From the NCBI GenBank assembly GCA_001939945.1, contig MOEB01000040.1, positions 1 to 36,998 on the forward strand: a stretch of 36,998 nucleotides of DNA, written 5' to 3'. This document shows, piece by piece, positions 32,808 to 36,998 of the stretch. The DNA is from Aerophototrophica crusticola (GTDB lineage: Bacteria; Pseudomonadota; Alphaproteobacteria; Azospirillales; Azospirillaceae). The notes below the pieces were generated by a model. That model did no database searches. It was not told the DNA's origin and saw nothing but the letters and a program-made list of their open reading frames with translations. Positions within the stretch are counted from its first letter, which is position 1, and each line of letters opens with the position of its first letter. A program made the position numbers and the translations under genes.

Positions 32808-34231
32808 TGCGGGCGCTGCTCATCAGCCTGATCCTGGTCGCCGCAAGCCTCTTGCTGCCCGCCCGGGCCACCGCCCAACCGTCGGGGTTGGACGACTTCC
32901 TGTCGGGGGTACACCAAGCCGGGATCGAGAATGCTGCCCAAGGTCTTGGCGCGCGCCTGATCAGTGACGCCTACAAGGCCCACAAGGACAAGCTGGTCGC
33001 GAAGATCCCCAAGCCCATCGTGGACGGCGCCAAGCAGCTCCTGTCGAGCGCCAGCCGATCCAAGGCCATCATGCTGGCGGGGAAGTTCGTCAAGCGGCTC
33101 TCCGTCGATGTGGTGGTCGGGGTCATCAGCGAGATCCCGGAGGTCGTGGCAGCGTTCAAGGAGGATGGCTGGCGGGGCGCGGCGATCAATGTCCTCGGAG
33201 GAGCAGCGAACGTCCTGGTCGCATGGCTGCTGGACAAGCCCACCACGGGCTTGAGGCTGTCTCCCCTGCAGGCCTTTGCGTGCCGCGACATCGCGAGGCG
33301 TAACTCCCCGACCGCAACGCATTCGATCGGTTTCTGCAATGGCGACTTCCTGGCCGACTATCTGGTGGCGGCCGGCGGGGAGGCGTCCGAGAGGCTCGTC
33401 GAGGCGGGCCTGCAGAAGTTGTTCGGCGGGCCGGGCCAGGACCGGGGGGGATCGCCCGGCCAAGGCACGGGAAGGAATGGCGGCTCAGGCGCCGGCGGGG
33501 CCGGTGGCGGCCGCCCCAAGGGGACCAGCGACTGGGGTGCCGGCGGCGGCGGCAGGACGCGGGTGGACGCGGTCGTCGACCAGGTCAACACCAACGCCAC
33601 GGGCAGCTCCACGGCGGTGGCCGACATCGGCGTGGCCAGGGTGGGCGGCGAGACGGTGAATGCCCGGGCGGACGACGTGACGACCACCGCCCGGGGGCAG
33701 GCTTCGGCCTACAGCGGGATCGGCGTGGCGGAGGGGCGTGGCTCCGAGGTCAATGTCCGGGTGGATGACGTCACCACCACCGCCCGCGACCGCGCCACGG
33801 CCGAATCACTGGTGGGCATCGCGAAGAACGGTGCCGACGTCACGGCCTCCGTGCGGGAAGACGTGACCACGACCGCGTCGGGGTCCGGCCGCGCCAGCAG
33901 CATCGTCGGCCGCAGCAGCGGCGGCAACGTAACCGCCCAGGTGGGCGGCTCGGTCACCACCAACGCGAACCGGGGCAGTTCATCCACCCGCATCGGCGAT
34001 GGCGCGTCGGCCTTCGTCCGGGGCGACGTGGTCACCCGGAACGGCGACACCTCCGTGGGTGGAGCCTGTGTCGCCCGCCGGAACGGGGCCTGTTGCGTCC
34101 AGGTGCACAGGAACCTGTGCGTGCTGAACGTCCTGCCCCCGGACAACAAGGGGCGCTGCCCGCCAAGGTTCGAGCGCTCAGGGGGCCTCTGCTACCTCTA
34201 TTCCGACAAGGAGCATCGGATCGAGCGGTAG
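32804..34231 (+). CDS. Large secreted protein with 31-residue repeats (475 aa)
   Basis: Starts in an ATGA overlap with the preceding gene. Signal peptide to ~24 (ATA-QPS). Residues 25-207 form a helical domain with two Cys (FACRDI, GFCNGD); 208-250 is a Gly-rich linker; 251-418 is an array of six units centred on VNT (261) and VTT (292, 323, 354, 384) and VVT (409). A unit reads like VNVRVDDVTTTARDRATAES ending in LVGIA. The C-terminus (421-475) is Cys-rich (ACVARRNGACCVQVHRNLC, GRCPP, GLCYL). The units share their signature with the small proteins encoded upstream. Regular T/A/V spacing suggests a beta-solenoid or fibre (inference). Last gene of the operon. Confidence 0.8.
   Translation: MMRALLISLILVAASLLLPARATAQPSGLDDFLSGVHQAGIENAAQGLGARLISDAYKAHKDKLVAKIPKPIVDGAKQLLSSASRSKAIMLAGKFVKRLSVDVVVGVISEIPEVVAAFKEDGWRGAAINVLGGAANVLVAWLLDKPTTGLRLSPLQAFACRDIARRNSPTATHSIGFCNGDFLADYLVAAGGEASERLVEAGLQKLFGGPGQDRGGSPGQGTGRNGGSGAGGAGGGRPKGTSDWGAGGGGRTRVDAVVDQVNTNATGSSTAVADIGVARVGGETVNARADDVTTTARGQASAYSGIGVAEGRGSEVNVRVDDVTTTARDRATAESLVGIAKNGADVTASVREDVTTTASGSGRASSIVGRSSGGNVTAQVGGSVTTNANRGSSSTRIGDGASAFVRGDVVTRNGDTSVGGACVARRNGACCVQVHRNLCVLNVLPPDNKGRCPPRFERSGGLCYLYSDKEHRIER
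33554..34057 (+). repeat. Array of degenerate 93-bp units encoding the VTT repeats
   Basis: Core motifs fall at residues 261, 292, 323, 354, 384 and 409, i.e. spacings of 31, 31, 31, 30 and 25 codons. The units are diverged in sequence but each keeps the DDVTTTA-like core followed by a [I/V]-G turn. Confidence 0.8.
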
Positions 34232-34590
34232 TGACGCTCCGGCGCGGGGCTCAGCTTGATGCCCAGGCGGGCCAGCAGGGCCTCCGCCTGGGCCCGGTTG
34301 GAGACGCCGATCTTGCGGAAGCCCAGGGAGACGTGCTGCTTCACCGTCTGCCCCGCCAGCCCCAGGGCGTGGCGGATCACCGCTGGCGCCTCGGTGGCGG
34401 AAACGACGGCAACCGGAACCGTGGGGTGGTTGGCCAGCAGCAGGAGCAGGCCCAGCAGGCCGTGGCTGCCTGGCATGATCAGGTCCCGCAGGACCAGGTC
34501 CATCTGGTCGGCCCGCTCCGCCAGGCGGCGCTGCACCGCGTCCAGGCTGCCGCATTCCAGCAGCGCTGCGACGGTATGACCACCACCCGG
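34198..34590 (-). pseudogene. Remnant of a LuxR-type response regulator
   Basis: Frame readable from about 34590: AALLECGSLDAVQRRLAERA, MDLVLRDLIMPGSHGLLG, then VPVAVVSATEAPAVIRHAL are the end of a receiver domain with its phospho-Asp (LRDL). The sequence jumps directly to GQTVKQHVSLGFRKIGVSNR, the recognition helix of a LuxR/NarL-type HTH, so the receiver end and half the HTH domain (roughly 60-70 residues) are missing, as is the front. The stop overlaps the 3' end of the convergent repeat-protein gene by 34 bp. Confidence 0.75.
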
Positions 34591-34750
34591 CCACGCGTGA
34601 CCCGCCGGACCACGCCGATGGCCTCGTGGCCCATGGCCTACGCCGCGACATTCGGCCCGCCCTTGTAGGGCCAGAGGTCGCTGCCGCGGATGCAGGCGCG
34701 GATGATGCGGATGACGGCGTCCGCCGGCCGCTGGATGTGGGGTCGGGCAC
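34575..34750 (-). pseudogene. Remnant of a zinc-dependent alcohol dehydrogenase
   Basis: One frame reads IQRPADAVIRIIRACIRGSD then LWPYKGGPNVAA, an in-frame TAG, then AMGHEAIGVVRRVTRGRVVV. This is the N-terminal catalytic-zinc region of a medium-chain dehydrogenase (usual CxCGSDLWPY ... GHE; here the ligand Cys position reads ACIRGSD). Only ~55 residues remain, with an internal stop and both ends cut. Confidence 0.75.
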
Positions 34751-34752
34751 GT

Positions 34753-35148
34753 TCAGAAGCCGCCGATGGCCACGCCGAGCAGGGCGCGCCCAGCCATCAG
34801 GACCAAGAAGTTGGGCGCCGCCGCCACCAGCACGCCGGGCAGCAGCATCAGCCCCGTCAGGCCCAGCAGCACGGCGCGACGGTCGGCCCCCGCCGTGAAT
34901 GACGGGGTGGCCAGGCTCGCCAGCACGGCGAAAAGGTCCGACACGGAGATCGCCTGGCCCGCCGCCCCTTCGGTCAGGCGGAGGTCGGACGCTATCGGCG
35001 TCAGGATGCTGACCGGCATGAACTCGGAGGCGATCAGCGTCGACACGCACAGCATCAGCGCCAGCACCGCCCCCCAGCCGCCAGCCGCGTCGCCCCGGTG
35101 TCGGGGCGATGCCCCGTCGATGACTTCCGAACTGGTGTCGCCTGCCAT
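34753..35148 (-). pseudogene. Truncated MFS transporter (N-terminal third)
   Basis: Starts at an ATG (35148) with AGGAGGGACAGGGC upstream, so the 5' end is intact. About 131 residues: a charged leader, then four helices of an AraJ/DHA1-type MFS protein (ALMLCVSTLIASEFMPVSIL, GAAGQAISVSDLFAVLASLA, RRAVLLGLTGLMLLPGVL, GRALLGVAIGGF). The frame stops exactly where dehydrogenase sequence begins; a full protein would need ~270 more residues. Region 35149-35278 upstream contains no gene. Confidence 0.82.
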
Positions 35149-35278
35149 GCCCTGTCCCTCCTGACGCTGGGTGCGACACGGCACGGACCGTGAAGGGGGG
35201 AGTATGGGGCCGCGGGTTGCCGCCGGTTACCCGGCGCGTCGTTGACGGGGCGATGAGCGATGCTCATCGACCGCCACC

Positions 35279-35640
35279 TCACAGGCCGAGGGGCCGCATC
35301 TCGCGGATCAGGTCAACCAAGAGGCGCAGGCCAGTCGGCAGCTGCCGTCGCCCATTGTAGTAGACGTGGAAGCCCGGCCCGAGTGGGGCCCAGTCGGTCA
35401 GCACGACGCGCAGCGCGCCGCGCCCGACCAGCGGCGCGACGCAGGGTTCCGGCGTCGCCAAGCCGTATGCGCAGGCAGCGGTGCGCCAGCAGGTCGTGCG
35501 GGTGGCCCGGCACGCCATGCCTCTCCAGGTAGGCGAGCGCCCCTGCAACCACCCACCGGATGTCGCCGGTCAGCCGCTGGGCGACCATGTCCTCCGGGAC
35601 CGTCTCGCCATACCGGATGCCCGCGTCGGCCCCTTGCGCG
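35279..35640 (-). pseudogene. Frameshifted remnant of a LysR-type regulator
   Basis: The substrate-binding domain is split in two frames: GADAGIRYGETVPEDMVAQR and YLERHGVPGHPHDLLAHRCL in one, then (from about 35455) CVAPLVGRGALRVVLTDWAP and FHVYYNGRRQLPTGLRLLVD in another, ending at a stop at 35279. The DNA-binding N-terminus is absent, and the middle of the effector domain is shortened. 35641-35816 upstream holds no gene and presumably the promoter of the efflux adaptor. Confidence 0.78.
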
Positions 35641-35816
35641 AAAGCTGCGGTGCCTGGCGATGGCCGGCAATGCATTGGCCGACACCGGGGAAGGCTGCTC
35701 CACCCGCCCCGCGCCCGCCGCGGCCCCGGCCGGGTAGCCCATTATCCCTGGCGAGGCGGCGTGCCTTCGGCGGAGCCGTTCTGTTGCGACGGTGCCCCTG
35801 TCCCGTGGATCGACCC

Positions 35817-36998
35817 ATGCACCTGCCCGGAAGCCTCCGCCTCGCGCCCGTCCTGGCGACCCTGCTGCTGTCCCCCGCAGGCGCCCTCGCCCAAGGGGCA
35901 CCGCCCGGCGCGCCACCCCCGGCGGTGACCACCCAGCCCGTTCGCCTGGGCTCCCTCGCCCCGCAGGCGGAGTTCGTGGGGCGGGTGGAGGCGGTGGCCA
36001 GCTTCGAGGCGCGGCCCCGCGTCTCCGGCACCGTGCAGGAGGTGTCGTTCCAGGAAGGCCAGGACGTGGCGGCGGGGCAGCCGCTCTATGTCATCGAGCC
36101 AGCACCCTATGAGGCGGCGCGCACCGCGGCGCAGGCAAGGCTGGCCCAGGCCCAGGCCCGGCTGACACAGGCAGCCCAGGCGGCGGAGCGGTCGGAGGCC
36201 CTGCGCAGCCGCGGCACGGTCAGCGAGGCGGCGCTGGAGCAGGCCCAGGCCGACCGGGCGGCGGCGGAGGGGGAGGTGCTGGCTGCCAAGGCGCAGTTGC
36301 AGCAGGCGGAGCTGGACCTGTCCTATACCCGCATCGCCAGCCCCATCGCCGGCCGCATCGGCGCCACCGCCATCACCGCCGGCAACTATGTGACGCCCCA
36401 GACCGGCGTGCTGGCCACCGTGGTGCAGGTGGACCCGATCCGGGTCACCTTCCCTGTCAGCGACCGGCAGGTGTTGCAGGTGATGCAGGACACGGGCGCC
36501 CGCACCCCGGCGGAGCTGGCCGACCGCTTCGTGCCCACCCTGAACCTCGCCAACGGCGAGCCCTATGCCCATCCCGGCAAGGTGGAGTTCATCGACAACC
36601 GGGTGGACCCGGCCACCGGCACTCTGACCGTCCGCGCCCTGTTCCCCAACCCGGACCGGCTGCTGATCCCCGGCCAGTATGCCAGCGTGCTGGTCCGGCC
36701 GGAGAAGGTGGCCCAGACCCCCGTGGTCCCCGTCAGCGCCGTGCAGCAGGACCGGGAAGGGGCTTATGTCCTGGTGCTGGGCCCCGGCAACGTGGCGCAG
36801 CAGCGGCGCATCGCCCTGGGCGCCCAGTCCGGCCAGCAGATCGCCGTGGCCAAGGGCCTGCGGGAGGGGGAGGTGATCATCGTCGAGGGCCAGCAGAAGG
36901 CCCGCCCCGGCGCCCCCGTCACCCCCATCCCGGCCGCCCAGGCGGCGGCGGGGGCCGACGCGGCCCAGGGCGCCATCCCCGGCAACCGCCCCGCCGGG
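35817..36998 (+). CDS. RND efflux periplasmic adaptor (MFP), C-terminus outside window
   Basis: 394 codons from the ATG at 35817, still open at the edge. Signal peptide ending ALA-QGA near residue 25 (no lipobox Cys). Then the first lipoyl half (ASFEARPRVSGTVQEVSFQE), an alpha-helical hairpin rich in Ala/Gln/Glu (~95-165), second lipoyl half (IASPIAGRIGATAITAGNYV), beta-barrel (VVQVDPIRVTFPVSDRQVLQ) and membrane-proximal domain (LLIPGQYASVLVRPE). This is the AcrA/MexA family; an RND pump gene is expected just beyond the window. Confidence 0.95.
   Translation, partial: MHLPGSLRLAPVLATLLLSPAGALAQGAPPGAPPPAVTTQPVRLGSLAPQAEFVGRVEAVASFEARPRVSGTVQEVSFQEGQDVAAGQPLYVIEPAPYEAARTAAQARLAQAQARLTQAAQAAERSEALRSRGTVSEAALEQAQADRAAAEGEVLAAKAQLQQAELDLSYTRIASPIAGRIGATAITAGNYVTPQTGVLATVVQVDPIRVTFPVSDRQVLQVMQDTGARTPAELADRFVPTLNLANGEPYAHPGKVEFIDNRVDPATGTLTVRALFPNPDRLLIPGQYASVLVRPEKVAQTPVVPVSAVQQDREGAYVLVLGPGNVAQQRRIALGAQSGQQIAVAKGLREGEVIIVEGQQKARPGAPVTPIPAAQAAAGADAAQGAIPGNRPAG

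Noticed and set aside
33554-34057. CRISPR or satellite array
   Set aside because: The 93-bp periodicity is an in-frame protein repeat with diverged DNA and no spacers.
34178-35179. A 333-codon minus-strand frame covering the pseudogene zone
   Set aside because: It crosses several remnants in the wrong frames; the recognisable dehydrogenase, response-regulator and MFS peptides lie in other frames.

Overview
The window is very GC-rich, uses GC-biased third positions and is densely coded. Gene content (RbbA-type export operon, bactofilin, CsgG-type lipoprotein, soluble Crp/Fnr regulator, patatin with a DUF3734-like tail, an archaeal-type nucleoside phosphorylase beside a beta-CASP nuclease) suggests an alphaproteobacterium, most likely of the Rhodospirillales/Azospirillum kind. 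That placement is an inference from gene content; no marker gene or rRNA is present.

Layout. (1) About 1-9.8 kb, minus strand: nucleoside/AMP phosphorylase (cut by the window edge) overlapping an MBL/beta-CASP RNase; then HlyD adaptor - double-ABC/permease fusion - second ABC-2 permease (E. coli yhiI-rbbA-yhhJ type); a patatin; a NUDIX hydrolase coupled to an unknown protein. FNR/FixK-like TGA-N6-TCA boxes precede both the RNase and the HlyD operons. (2) 10-16.5 kb: a 65-residue protein coupled to a receiver-like protein lacking its phospho-Asp, a Crp/Fnr regulator, pyruvate kinase, a CMD-family protein, a LacI-type regulator divergent from an MFS exporter, and a bactofilin. (3) 16.7-18.8 kb: what looks like an excised piece of an aryl-polyene/flexirubin-type pigment cluster: one intact ammonia-lyase between a thioesterase cut after its first ~30 codons and an acyltransferase missing its front, embedded in AT-rich DNA and bounded by an 11-bp direct repeat. 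A cation/proton antiporter follows.

(4) 20.5-34.2 kb is the most unusual part: about a dozen consecutive genes, nearly all with signal peptides or lipoboxes and mostly without recognisable families. Two operons diverge from a 333-bp intergenic region. Leftward: SH3/glycine-zipper lipoprotein, an exported WD40-propeller/caspase-like protein (His824/Cys894), and an OmpA-family protein. Rightward: a 107-residue secreted repeat protein, a 114-residue secreted protein, a CsgG - peptidoglycan-binding - DUF4384 lipoprotein, and three translationally coupled secreted proteins, the last with a near-perfect 31-residue repeat array. The first, fourth and sixth products share one repeat signature (V-x-T-x-A/S ... 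I/V-G), so the proposal is a curli/holdfast-like (CsgG-dependent) export system with its own non-curlin repeat substrates, linked to a periplasmic caspase-like protein.

(5) 34.2-35.65 kb is a gene graveyard: remnants of a LuxR-type response regulator, a zinc alcohol dehydrogenase, an MFS transporter and a LysR regulator, joined end to end. (6) From 35.8 kb to the edge runs an RND efflux adaptor. No tRNA, rRNA, transposase or CRISPR array was seen.
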